NCBI RefSeq assembly: GCF_030272615.1
Contig: NC_081413.1
Location: 561,350,445-561,414,444, forward strand
Source: Cryptomeria japonica
Taxonomy: Eukaryota > Streptophyta > Pinopsida > Cupressales > Cupressaceae
Length of the DNA: 64,000 bases
Reading direction: 5' to 3'
Each line of letters opens with the position of its first letter. Position 1 is the stretch's first letter. The notes under the pieces were generated by a model. It had not been told where the DNA came from. It saw only the letters and a program-made list of their open reading frames with translations, and did no database searches. Position numbers and translations under genes: made by a program. Positions 22,811 to 33,115 of the stretch are shown piece after piece.

Positions 22811-24079
22811 TCCACCTTTGAATTCTAGAGTGAGTCCTTTATCATTCAGCTAGGCAACACTCAAAAGGTTATGGCTGAGACCTTCTACCCAATACACATT
22901 ATCAGCACTGCTTTTTCCATTTAGAGAGATGTACCCTTTGCCTTTTACCATACATGGTGCATCATTACCAAATCAGACTACACCTCCATCATACTCTTCT
23001 AGAGACAAAAAATTTCTCTAGTCACCAGTCATGTGGTGAGAACATCCACTTTTAATAATCCACTCATTAGAATTATCAAAGCGGGAGACAAGAGCCTTCT
23101 TGTGTGACACATCTTCCTTAATGACTACAAACACCGTGTCTTCACTTTCTTCATCTTCTGATTCATCATCAGTGACACCTTCATCGACTGTAACAAGACA
23201 TTTTCTCCTATTTCCTCCTTTGAACTTTTCAAACTTCTTTAGTTTGTGCTTATTATCACTATTAGGATAGTTTACAATAATGTGTCCTAAACTATTGCAA
23301 GAAAAAGATTTCAAAGGGATCTTACCTCTATATTTTCCAGTCCCCTTAGGGAGTCTCTTGGCAAGAAGAGATTCAAACTCCATCAGGATCTCCTCATCAT
23401 CCATATCTCTTCTTTGTCTTGTGTCATAGTTGGTACCAACTTTTTTTCCCTTTCTAGATAGTATAGAAGATGCTCTAAAGGCTAATTCAGTCTTTTGAAC
23501 ACTGCCATCATAACTATTTAGCTCATATGTGGTCAACTTAGCAATGATGGAGTCTAGGGATTCCTCTGTCTTTTCAATAGATCTCAACTCTTGAATAGCG
23601 ACAACCCTTATTGCATAGACCGGTAACAAGGATCTCAAAACTTTGCTAACAATGGTGGGATCATCCATTGTACCTCCTACACTTTTAATTCTTATCCCAT
23701 ATTGTTGAATGGTCTCTCCTTCAACCATCTGGATGTCTTCAAATTTTCCCCTAAGGCTCTCTTCCTTAGCTTGCTTCACATGCTCATCACCGTCATAGAT
23801 AGTCTCCAGAGTATCCCATACATCTTTGGGATTGTCTTTATCCTGAACATCTATAAACTCAATATCAGATAAATTGGTGATAAGGGCTTCCATGACTTGC
23901 CCATTCTCCTGAATCTCTCTTCTTTGATCATCAGTGAGAGTACCGGTAGGGACAACATAAGTATTATCAACATAGTTCTAGTGTTGAGCACCCATGCTTT
24001 TAATGTAGAGCTTCATTTTGTCCTTCCATATCTTAAAGTTATCTTTGTTGAACTTAAGACCTTCCCTCTTCATCATTAG
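22811..24079 (-). pseudogene. Copia-3 Gag and protease
   Basis: The longest open stretch of the window (23018-23893, 291 residues) covers most of Gag. Start MMKREG is at 24079, with one stop near 23980 before the open frame. Landmarks: MEALITNLSDIEFIDVQDKD, VLRSLLPVYAIRV, a zinc-knuckle remnant CNSLGHIIVNYPN with the last Cys as Tyr, then NEWIIKSGCSHHMTGD, where the protease Asp is Lys. Its Gag is better preserved than that of Copia-1, which suggests a younger copy or less decay. Same family, same order. Confidence 0.85.
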
Positions 24080-24147
24080 AATAGGATCTTTTCCTCAAGC
24101 GGTTAAGCTTATAGCACCGAGGACCTGGAGGGTGCTTTGATAGCAAT

Positions 24148-25603
24148 TGATGAATAATGATGAACAGTAAATACCCAAAAGGTACTAAGAGGGGGGTGAA
24201 TCGGTATAGACAAAAATTTCTCTGACAACTTAAACTGCAAAGACTACACTAACTGGAAAACAACATCACCAACCTAAACCAAGACAATACCATAAAACAC
24301 ACTAAGACTATAAAAGACATAAACCGGTAACACTTAGAACTTTTCGAAACCTAATATCTCATCTCAACTTCACCCATATGCTTAAGCAAGTAATACAACA
24401 GAAATACAATGCCCATTAGATCAGCATGCATTACCACTTAACAGAAAACACTAAATCATCACATGAAAAATCATCACTCATAACACACTGATTTTTCACG
24501 TGGAAACCCAATTGGGAAAAACCACGATGGGGATGAATACCCACAAGTTGTTCTTGAACTCTTTTGAAGTTTGCTCTGTTAGGAGCTTAGTCTGGTTAAA
24601 GACTTTACAACAGGCTCTGCTAGGAATCACCCAGTTAAGGGATGGCTAAATACCCGGTTAAGGGATGGCACCCTATTAAAGGTTACCTTGTAAGAGGATT
24701 TTAAGAACTCAATGATTTTGAGTCACCCTATTAAAGGATTTACAAAAATCCTATTAAAGCTACCTAGTAAAGGGATTTTCCAACTACTAAAATGGTTAGA
24801 AGTCAATAGGTAATATAGTGATCTGATAACAACACTCAATGCCAAGGTAGATCCACTTTAGTTCCTTTACATCTACAATCACACTCACTAGATATATACT
24901 CATTTATCTAGTCTGGAAAGAATCCCCTCACATACATTCATTTGCCAACAACTTCAAATGAAAATCATCATTGACCTTATAGACAACAATTAGGCCAGTG
25001 GCCAAAATCTAAAACCCTAAGCATCTAGGTTAACAATACAATCAATCCAATCTTGACTGTTTAATCACATTACATAGGGTAAAACAATCTTGAACAAATC
25101 TCAAGGCGTTCTGTATCATCCGTTCACTACTTCTGGAAGCTGATAACCCATCATGCGCTCTCCACCATTTATTAAGATTTGTACATTCCTGAGGTAGATA
25201 GAATCAATCATCTCATGCAAGTTCCTCAAGGAAATCCTTTATGCACACAAGGTTGATGTGGCAACTCGATCTAATCTTCATTTCAATGCTAACTTATCAC
25301 AGGATGTCATCGGTCAAATTGCACAGACTTGGAATGCATCAGTCGGAAACACTGAAGCTAAGACTTCTAACTAGTAGTCATCTCAAGTGAAACCCCGATA
25401 CAAACTTTGCATATACCAGTTTACTTGCCATTTTACTTACTCCAACATACCAGTTCATACTTCATCATACCGGTTCACTTGCCAATTTACTTACTTCAAC
25501 ATACCGGTTCACACTTCATCATACCGGTTCACACTTCAACATATTGACATCAATGATAACATACATTATCATCATGTCATCACACTCTACACATATGCCA
25601 ACA
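24148..25603 (-). mobile_element. Copia-3 5' LTR
   Basis: It runs TGATGAATAATG to TATGCCAACA. The inner primer site is decayed (plus-strand GGTGCTTTGATAGCA instead of GCTCTGATACCA). At 25385-25560 a CATACCGGTTCA unit is repeated about five times. Confidence 0.8.
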
Positions 25604-26358
25604 AGAGTAGTGTAGGAACCTGTGATATATAAATAAATAAATAACAAATCGACCAAGTACTTATCATCCCAACCAAATTTTCTTGTCAAAGAAACTGTTA
25701 CCATGTCTTGTCTGTGAGGAAGGATGCATCTTTGCACAGATGATTGTGTGCTGATATTTTTTATTTGGTTGATTGATTTGATAAGTGATCCTTATTGTCT
25801 GAGTATCTCAAAACTATTTTGTTTGTGTCTCTTGGGATGTGTATGTACAAGGAATAATATACGTTGCAATGTTTTTTATTTGATTTATGATGTTTTTGGT
25901 GTTTTCATATATTTTATGAATGTTTTGTGTTTTATTTCAAGACATTTTGAATGAACAACTTAATTAATAACAAGTAATGTAGAATCCACTTCCATCAGTA
26001 GGTTAAGAGCATTGCCCCCAATTAGGTGGTGCTACAAAAGCATGACGCAGGACACATCAAGAAATAACCCTGATTGCAGATCAATAACAAGCCATGGTAT
26101 AAATGATGGGTGAACGGATACAATAGATGTGATCATAACAAGTCTGAAAGATAATAGATCTATAGCATTTACGAGTGGCACCTATTTGCCAAGTTTTCAC
26201 CACCGTACTTACCCAAGGTGCCACCAGAGTGGTTTTCACCATTTGGATGAATGATTTTTATTTACTATTTTCTTGACTTTTTTGTATTTTTCAAGACATT
26301 TTCTGAATGTTTTTAGTATTTCCTAATGTTTTTGGAGGATCTTGATGCCTTGTACAGC
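25604..26358 (-). other. Tat-B spacer between the antisense gene and integrase
   Basis: No gene is recognised. The segment near 26085 (AAGCCATGGT) resembles the spacer of Tat-C near 36425, so it is original Tat-B sequence. Short open frames on the plus strand lack family features. Confidence 0.5.
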
Positions 26359-27697
26359 TTATGTATGAAATTGTTTGAGGTACATGTTGTTGATCAGATC
26401 TTCTAGTGGTTCACCTTCTGAAGTTGCCAACTGATATGCCCCAGACCCAAATATAGTAGTGATAACATATGGACCCAGCCAGTTGGATTCAAACTTACCC
26501 TCGTGTTCTCTGTTTAGTTGGTTGTGAGGATTCTCCCTAAGAAAAATATCTCCTACCTCAAATGTGTGAGGTTTTACTCGATGATTGTAGCTTCTACTCA
26601 TGCACTGCTGATAATATTTGAGGTGGTTGTATGTAGCTTGTCACTTTTCATCAAGAAGTTCCATGTCTTGAAGACATGAGACTCAATATGCTTCATCATC
26701 TATCAAATCGTGTAAAGAAACCCATAGAGATGGTATTTCAACCTCAATAGGCAAGATAGCTTCTACTCCATAGACCAGTGAGTAAGGAGTTGTGCCTGTA
26801 GGGGTTTGAATGCTCGTTCAATATGCCCATAGTGCTAGATTTAAGCAAATGTGTCAATCATGACTAGCATCATTGATTGTCTTTTTGAGGATTCTCAATA
26901 TGTTCTTGTTGGGTGTTTTGGCCTAACCATTTCCTTGTGGGTAATAGGGGGTGGAAAAGAAGTGTTGGATGTGAAACTTTTCATAGAGTTCACGGACATC
27001 CTAATTTTTGAAAGGAAGGTCATTATCTATGATGATGATCATGGGTACACCATATTGGTAGATGATGTAATTAAGGATGAATGAGGTGATCCGCTTGCCA
27101 GTGACTTGGGTAAGTGGAATAGCTTTGATCCACTTTGTTAAGTATTTGGTGGTAGTAATGATAAATTTATGGTCGTTGGATGAAGATGGATGGATTTTAC
27201 CCACAAGGTCAAGTCCACATTGTCAAAAGGGCCATGGTGTTGTGATTGGTTGAAATTATTGTGATGGTGCATGTATCAAGTCTCCATGAACTTGGCACTT
27301 CTTTCATTTTCTTACAAAATAGTAGGAGTATTTTTCCATGGTGGGCCAATACTATCCAGCACACATGATTCTCTTTGATAGCAAAGGGATTCTTGAGTGA
27401 GCCCCACAAATTCCCTCATGCACCTCTTCCAATCCCTTATTAATCTCATCTTGTTCCAAACATCGAAGGAGAGTACCATCAAGACTTTGCCTATATAGGG
27501 TTTTGGCATTGATGGTGGTGAATGAAGGTTTTTCTTTGGTTATTTGATTGGTTAGGGGGAAGTGTGTGGTCATGGAGGTAAGTGAAGAACTCATTGTACC
27601 ATGGGGATTCAGAACTGATAAGGTGACATATCATTTCAGTTTCGAGGATATCATACGTGGGGATCCAAAGTTGTTCTACCAAGAACTCATAGCATGT
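26359..27697 (-). pseudogene. Tat-B integrase
   Basis: Right to left: a zinc-binding region with EGICGAHSRIPLLSKRI (27352-27594), the core with GKIHPSSSNDHKFIITTTKYLTKW and IIIDND carrying the second catalytic Asp (27001-27204), then the C-terminal module GDIFLRENP, GKFESNWLGPYVIT and GSGAYQLATSEGEP (26359-26601). This C-terminal module without a chromodomain is typical of Tat-lineage and related plant gypsy integrases. Several frameshifts separate the parts. Tat-C holds the same region at 36700-37850. Confidence 0.85.
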
Positions 27698-28183
27698 TTA
27701 AATTTGTGGAAGATCTATAAGAGATGTGATTGTAGCCATTGCGTCGATAACTTGATTTTGATCTCTAGGTACTTTCCCAAACATGATAGTTGTAAATGAT
27801 TCTCTATAACTATCCACCATCTTTTTATACGGCATGAGCTTATCATCCTTAGTTTGATATTTAACGGTGACTTGTTCGATAACTAGCTGAGAATCTCCAT
27901 ATACCTGTAGCTCTTTAAGATGCCATTGTATAGCCAATCTGAGTCCCATGATCAAGTCCTCATATTCTTTTCTATTATTGGTGCATGGAAAAGTGAGCTT
28001 GTATGACTTTGAGATGTTGTCACCTTGAGGTGTGATGAAAAGAATGCCTGCCTCTGAGCCATGTCTAGTATATGAGCCATCAAAATATAGCTTCCAAGGT
28101 TGTGTAGTTGTGATCATGAAGATCTCTTCATCTAGAAAATTGGAAACAAGAGGATGGTCACCTATGAGTGGTGCATCAGCCAA
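27698..28183 (-). pseudogene. Tat-B second (archaeal-type) RNase H
   Basis: The 161-residue open segment carries WKLYFDGSYTRHGSEAG with the first catalytic Asp, CTNNRKEYEDLIMGL with the Glu, and VYGDSQLV with the next Asp. A second RNase H of this kind between RT-RNase H and integrase is a known mark of the plant Tat lineage. The segment itself has no stop, so it is among the best preserved parts of Tat-B. It starts directly beside the RT-RNase H segment. Confidence 0.87.
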
Positions 28184-29490
28184 CTAATCTATAATAATCT
28201 GCCCCTTGATGACTTTGTGGTCCAGATATTCAATGTCAAATTCACTTTGAATCTTAACCCATTTGGCCAAGCAGCTTGTCAATGTTGCCTTATTGAGTAG
28301 GTTCTTGAGTGGATCTATTTTGGAAATGATTTGTACCTTGTGCATTAACATATAGTGCCTCAATTTGGTGGTTGCTAAGATAAATGCTAGGCAAGCTTGC
28401 TCAATAGGTGTGTAATTGAGTTCATATCCTACCAATGTGCAAGAGATATAGTATACAACACATTCTTTTCCTTCTACATTGTGTTGTGCCTGCAGTACTC
28501 CTAATGTCATATTTGTAGCTGAAATATATAGCAATAGAGGTCTACTTGGATTTGGTGGGATAAAAAATGGTGTATGCATTAGGTATTCCTTGAGCATTTG
28601 AAATGTTTGATGGAACTATGTATCCCATTGAAAGTGGATATTCTTGTGTAATAGATTTGTGAAGGGATGACACTTATCAGCCAATTGTGCAATGAAACTT
28701 TGAATTAATTGTAGCCACCCTTGTAGTTTCCTTAACTGAATGATGTTCTTTGGAGGTGGCATGTCCATGATTGCTTTGACACTAGCCGGATCGACTTCAA
28801 TACCTTTTCTTGAGACAATGTATCCTAAGAGCTTCCTGAAGGTTACTCCAAAGACACATTTCTTTGGATTAAGATAGACATGATATTGCTCTAATTTGTT
28901 GAAGATTTTATCTAGTATTTCTAGATGACCCTCTATGGTTAATGATTTAGCTAATAGATCATCGATATAATCTTCCATTATAGTGTGCACCATATCATGA
29001 AAAATGGTAGTCATATCTCTTTGATATGTTTACCCTGCATTTTTCAAACCAAATGGTATCACATTCCAATAGTATGTTCCCCATGGACACATCAAATAAA
29101 TTTTATGTTGATCCTCTAGAGAAATCTTCATCTGGTTGTACCCTAAAAATCTATCCATAAGAGAAAGCATTGCATGACCCATTGTTAGATCGACAATCAT
29201 GTTGATGTTTGGTAAGGGGAAGTCATCTTTAGGACATGCCTTGTTCAAATCTCTAAAGTTTGTATAGATACAGATGCCCCCTTTAGTTTTTGTCGACAAG
29301 TATGATGTTGGATATCCAATCTCCATAATTGATGGGTCAAATGAAACCAACATCCAAGAGCTTTTTGAGTTTTGCCTTGACAAGCACAACAATCTCTGGG
29401 TGCATCTTTTCTAAGCTTTTTCTTAACAGGTTTAGCTCCTTCTACCACTGTTAGGTGATGCATGACCAAATTAGGATCTAAGCTAGGCAT
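28184..29490 (-). pseudogene. Tat-B reverse transcriptase with RNase H remnant
   Basis: The RT begins around 29490 (HHLTVVEGAKPVKKKLRK). It continues through CPKDDFPLPNINMIVDL and LSLMDRFLGYNQMKI with the first catalytic Asp, then WNVIPFGLKNAG (29030-29392). EDYIDDLLAKS is a variant of the YVDD box, followed by LNPKKCVFGV and PPPKNIIQLRKLQGWL (28616-29014). The RNase H remnant follows at 28184-28597 with LLLYISATNMTLG and LNYTPIEQACLA; its first Asp is replaced, so the original RNase H is degenerate. A stop at about 29028 separates the pieces. Confidence 0.87.
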
Positions 29491-30247
29491 GTCTGCATAA
29501 GACCATATGAAGTTGATTTGATGCTTCTAGAAGAATTCCATAGATTTTGGTCGTTCCTCCAGAGTTCAGAGAGATGCCAAATGTATTAAGTGAGAAGTCT
29601 CAAGGGTCCCCACATTAAATTATTTTGTCTCTTCGATTAGGATGGTCAATATTTCTTGATTCATACAGAGGGGAGGATGTCAAACCTTTCATCCTCAGGC
29701 ACCTCAGAGAGGTTTTCACCTTTGGATACACTCTTTATTTTTACTTTTTTGGGATCAACAAGTACCACTATGTGGTTTTCACTAGAAGATCCATGTTTTA
29801 TTGTGATATTTTTTGTAGCTAAAAGGTTTGGCATCTTCCCAAAATTATGTTGTGATGTTAAGTTTGATGGCAAACCCATGTTTATGATCCCCTCTTGGTA
29901 TGTTATCTCATGATTCCAAAAATTCTATGAGCGCCTCATCATTTTGGAAATGGTCAAGGCAAGGGGGATTGGGTTAATTCCATTCAATGAGTTTAGGATG
30001 GATAATAGGCATTACATCATCAATTAAATTGAGTTTATGGAAGGCGTCAGTGAGGGTTAATATAGTGGTGTGAAGATCAATGATGGTACTCTCCCATAAA
30101 ATTCTGGCATAGGATTCGCCATAGGGTCTGCGGAGGGTGTTTCTAGTGCAAGAACCTAAAACGTTTTAATCCCTAACTCTCCATAAATAGGTATATCTTT
30201 GAGAGGTGGAGGGGTGATGTGTCTTCCTCTTCTAAGGTATTTAGATG
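29491..30247 (-). pseudogene. Tat-B protease-RT linker, cut by Tat-C
   Basis: This polyprotein linker includes DPKKVKIKSVSKGENLSEVP (29661-29879), which parallels HQKVKIKDASKGEKLDTLSE in Tat-C (39889-40080). It is interrupted after the AGATG target site at 30243-30247; the rest resumes at 48577. Confidence 0.7.
30243..30247. repeat. Target site duplication of Tat-C, left copy
   Basis: AGATG lies immediately before the LTR TG. The identical AGATG follows the other LTR at 48577-48581. Confidence 0.9.
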
Positions 30248-30756
30248 TGTATGCGGGAAAAGCGGGTCAATGAAACTCAAAACATGAAAAGTGGAGCTCA
30301 AAGAGGCTTGCTCACACACCCACAGGACTTCTTGGTGCAAGTTATGGAGTCATGAAGGATGACTCAACTTCCCAAGGTTGGTTCCATGATTCTCTATCTC
30401 ACAAGGTCCCTCAAACCAATGCCTTTTCTCTCCGATCATTGAACAAAGTGGTTTAGGGATGACAAATATAAGAATGAGGGATACTTTTGATTGATTTAGT
30501 ATGAATGCATTCCTATCTATGCCTGATTCTACAAGATGCAATAAACTAGATTATAAGATGGCAAGATTAGCATAAATACTATCCTAACATGATATACTAG
30601 TCGAACATGTATTTCTTATGATAATGGAAATGCCTCTTAAAATGTTTATTAAGATGATTCCTATTCAAAGAGAGGTTAAATGCTAAATTAAAATGACTAT
30701 ATCTTAGATGCATGAAACTTGAATCTTTGGATCCTTAAAATGGAGGAAGGAGAGCT

Positions 30757-30765
30757 CTATTTATA
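30757..30765 (-). promoter_or_regulatory. TATA box in Tat-C 3' LTR
   Basis: Plus-strand CTATTTATA reads TATAAATAG on the minus strand, in a GAGCTC context shared with the other LTR (47669-47677). Tat-B LTRs have CTATTTATA or TTATTTATA in the corresponding place. It likely drives the element's genomic RNA. Confidence 0.65.
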
Positions 30766-30971
30766 GCAAAAATAGGGCAATGGATGGTCAAGATTAAAAG
30801 AGTTAATCAAGGGTCAGGATTGAAAGTTATCAATCCATGTTTACAATTCTCACCAATGAAATGGTGACAATTGTCAACATAAGGTTGGTTCAGAGGAGAG
30901 GTAGGAAGCATTAAATGCTTGAGAGGACCTCATGGTTACTCTAGGAGGTAAGTGTTAAGGTTAGGTCAAGG

Positions 30972-31006
30972 TTATCCATTGGATAAAGATTTTACCCAAA
31001 GGATAA
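30972..31006. repeat. TTATCCATTGGATAA palindrome and degraded copy in Tat-C 3' LTR
   Basis: The perfect copy is at 30972-30986 and a degraded one (TTACCCAAAGGATAA) at 30992-31006. The other LTR has the same pair from 47885. They lie about 210 bases upstream of the TATA box. Confidence 0.75.
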
Positions 31007-31652
31007 ACTCTTGTGCAAAGGTTAAAGGGATAACTATGGTCAAAGCAATAAATACATGATGAGACCCTTGGGTTAGATGGAGGTTAAGTTAAGGAAAAAG
31101 TCTCTAATCATTCCACTAAGGGTTAGTTAACCATTAATGGTTTGAAGACTTAGGGGACAAATTTGTAAGAGTCCTTCCAAATTTGGGGGCACTATCTTGT
31201 TGAATGGATAAAGGCTTTAATGTATTTGGAAGACTTTCCTCCAAATTTGAGAAGTGACCTCCTCAAATTTAGGGAAAAAGGATAATGAGTGGTTTTGGGT
31301 TAATTGATTAGGTTTAGAAGAATCTAGAAGAATTTAGGAAGGGGATTTAGGATGCAAGTGGGGGATGTAGGAAAATGCAAGTGGGTGAGGAATAATAGGA
31401 TTTAATAAATTGTTTTATTTTAATTTGGTTGCAACTTGGTAATTTGAATAAATTAGATTTATTCAATTTGGGGAGAAACTATTTAATTAAATGGGATAGA
31501 AGGGGGATTTTAATTAAATGTAAATTTAATTAAATGGCTTAGATAGAAGAGGGTATATTAATTAAATCTTAATTTAATTAATTAGAAGAATTTAAGAGTA
31601 ATTAAATGAATAAAATTCACTTAATTAATTATGAAACTTTTAGGTGTCTACA

Positions 31653-31666
31653 TTTTGCCCCTCTTT
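31653..31666 (-). other. Tat-C polypurine tract
   Basis: AAAGAGGGGCAAAA on the minus strand abuts the LTR start TGTAGACACC. Confidence 0.88.
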
Positions 31667-32004
31667 GAAGTGACGTGTGTGCACACATTGATTCAAAGAA
31701 AATGATGTGTCATCCTAATTTAATTATGATCAATTTTTATGTCATTTTGAGATATGTCATGCCCCAATTTTGATAATCGATGCCCTAGATTGGATAAAAT
31801 GATGTTGATAATGCCCCCTTGGGAGATGAATCAAAAATTTTGAAAATTTGATTTGATTTGGATAATTTTGATAGCATTGTAAATTTTGGTCTATGTTGAA
31901 TGCATAAAGTGATTCATCTCTCGATAATGATGTTGGGCAGGTTGGTATGAGATCCCATGAGTGATTTTCACATTCCTTCATGTAACCCTAATTTCAATTT
32001 ACCC
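31667..32004 (+). promoter_or_regulatory. Region upstream of the Tat-C antisense gene, with an inverted repeat
   Basis: GAGATGAATCA (31823-31833) and TGATTCATCTC (31910-31920) are perfect reverse complements 76 bases apart. Tat-B carries an analogous GAGAGAT/ATCTCTC pair. No coding content. Confidence 0.6.
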
Positions 32005-32013
32005 TATAAAAGG
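32005..32013 (+). promoter_or_regulatory. TATA box of the Tat-C antisense PMD gene
   Basis: TATAAAAGG, followed by GGAAAAGGTAA, CTCATTTG and TTTGGAGAT, lies 82 bases before the first ATG. The same succession follows TATATATAG at 18495 in Tat-B. Confidence 0.68.
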
Positions 32014-32254
32014 GGAAAAGGTAATTCCTTTTGTCTCATTTGTGCTCATTGACTTTGGAGATAGTGACATTTGGAGAGAAGCGAGCATGCCAATTCCATA
32101 TTCTTCTCACCGATTCGAGTGCATTAGGAGGTATCGGAGGCCTACCACATATGGACCACTGGTAAGTCAACCTTTTTGACCCCTATTTGATTTTTGGTTT
32201 TGTCGTTTTGGGTCATTTTTTTGAATTTTTTATGCGGATTTTTATGTTTTAGCG

Positions 32255-32650
32255 TGTCTAGTAGAAAGAGTAGCACATACGAAAAATTTCATAGTGCGTA
32301 GAGTTTGTTGAATAGGGTAGCATCTGAATTTTGAATGCTAGCACATCATTAGGTTAGGGTAGTGCATCAAATTTTGTTAGCACATCAGGGGTACAGGGTA
32401 GCGCATAGGGTAAAATGGGTAGCACATGGAAAATATCCAGTGCATAGGGCTTTTAGAGGGTCACATGGGTAGGTCATGACAGCACATAGGTGTGACCTAG
32501 CGCATAGGGCTAAATGCATAGCGCATGGGAGGGATAGAATAGCACATATGGTTTTTGTAGCGCATAGGGAGAATTGGATAGTGTGTGGAGAAAACATGTT
32601 AGCACATGAGAAGTAGTTTAGCACATAGAGAAAATGATTTAGCGCATAGG
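32255..32650 (+). repeat. TAGCRCAT word array in the Tat-C antisense gene's intron
   Basis: About 18 copies of TAGCGCAT, TAGCACAT or TAGTGCAT, often followed by AGGG, sit 15-30 bases apart, all in the same direction. The reverse complement of the word fills two arrays in the gag-pol leader (44940-45320, 46815-47090), so the word has the same sense relative to the ORF in both places. Confidence 0.85.
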
Positions 32651-32924
32651 AAGAAAAATTTGGTATAGTGGGATTTGTGAATGAGAAAAGTTTGTAGGTT
32701 GAAGTTGTGCTTGCTAGGATAAATGGAGTTTTTGTGAGTCATCATGTCTGCTGTGATTGATATGATAGGTAGTCCAATATGAGTTGATTTATATAAATTG
32801 ATTTTATTGATGATGTTTCAAGTTGATATAGATTTGATGTGATATGATGCGAAACTTGATTTTAATTTGTTCAAAGTTTTCAAGTTTTGGATATGAATGT
32901 GTTTGAAATGGATTGTGGAGCTTG

Positions 32925-33115
32925 AGTTGTGTTACAAGCTGATATGGAACTTGAGTTGTTTTACAAGTTGATATGATTCAAAACTTGAGTTGTTTTACAA
33001 GTTGATATGATGTGAAACTTGAGTTGTTTTACAAGTTGATATGATGTGAAACTTGAGTTGTTTCACAAGTTGATATGATTTGAAACTTGAGTTGTTTTAC
33101 AAGTTGATATGATGT
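32925..33115 (+). repeat. Tandem repeat of about 34 bp in the intron
   Basis: About five copies of a unit containing ACTTGAGTTGTTTTACAAGT and TTGATATGATGTGAA. The unit's first part is itself an imperfect inverted repeat (ACTTGAG...ACAAGT). It lies in the 3' half of the intron. Confidence 0.85.

Larger units (their letters stand above)
30248..31652 (-). mobile_element. Tat-C 3' LTR
   Basis: 1405 bases, starting TGTATGCGGG and ending GTGTCTACA on the plus strand. The right third is AT-rich with AATTAATTAA words, like the Tat-B LTR. It contains a minus-strand TATA box and a palindrome (listed separately). Confidence 0.93.

Noticed and set aside
32255-33115. CRISPR-like array
   Set aside because: The words are degenerate octamers at irregular spacing and the 34-bp units are contiguous; this is plant retrotransposon sequence.
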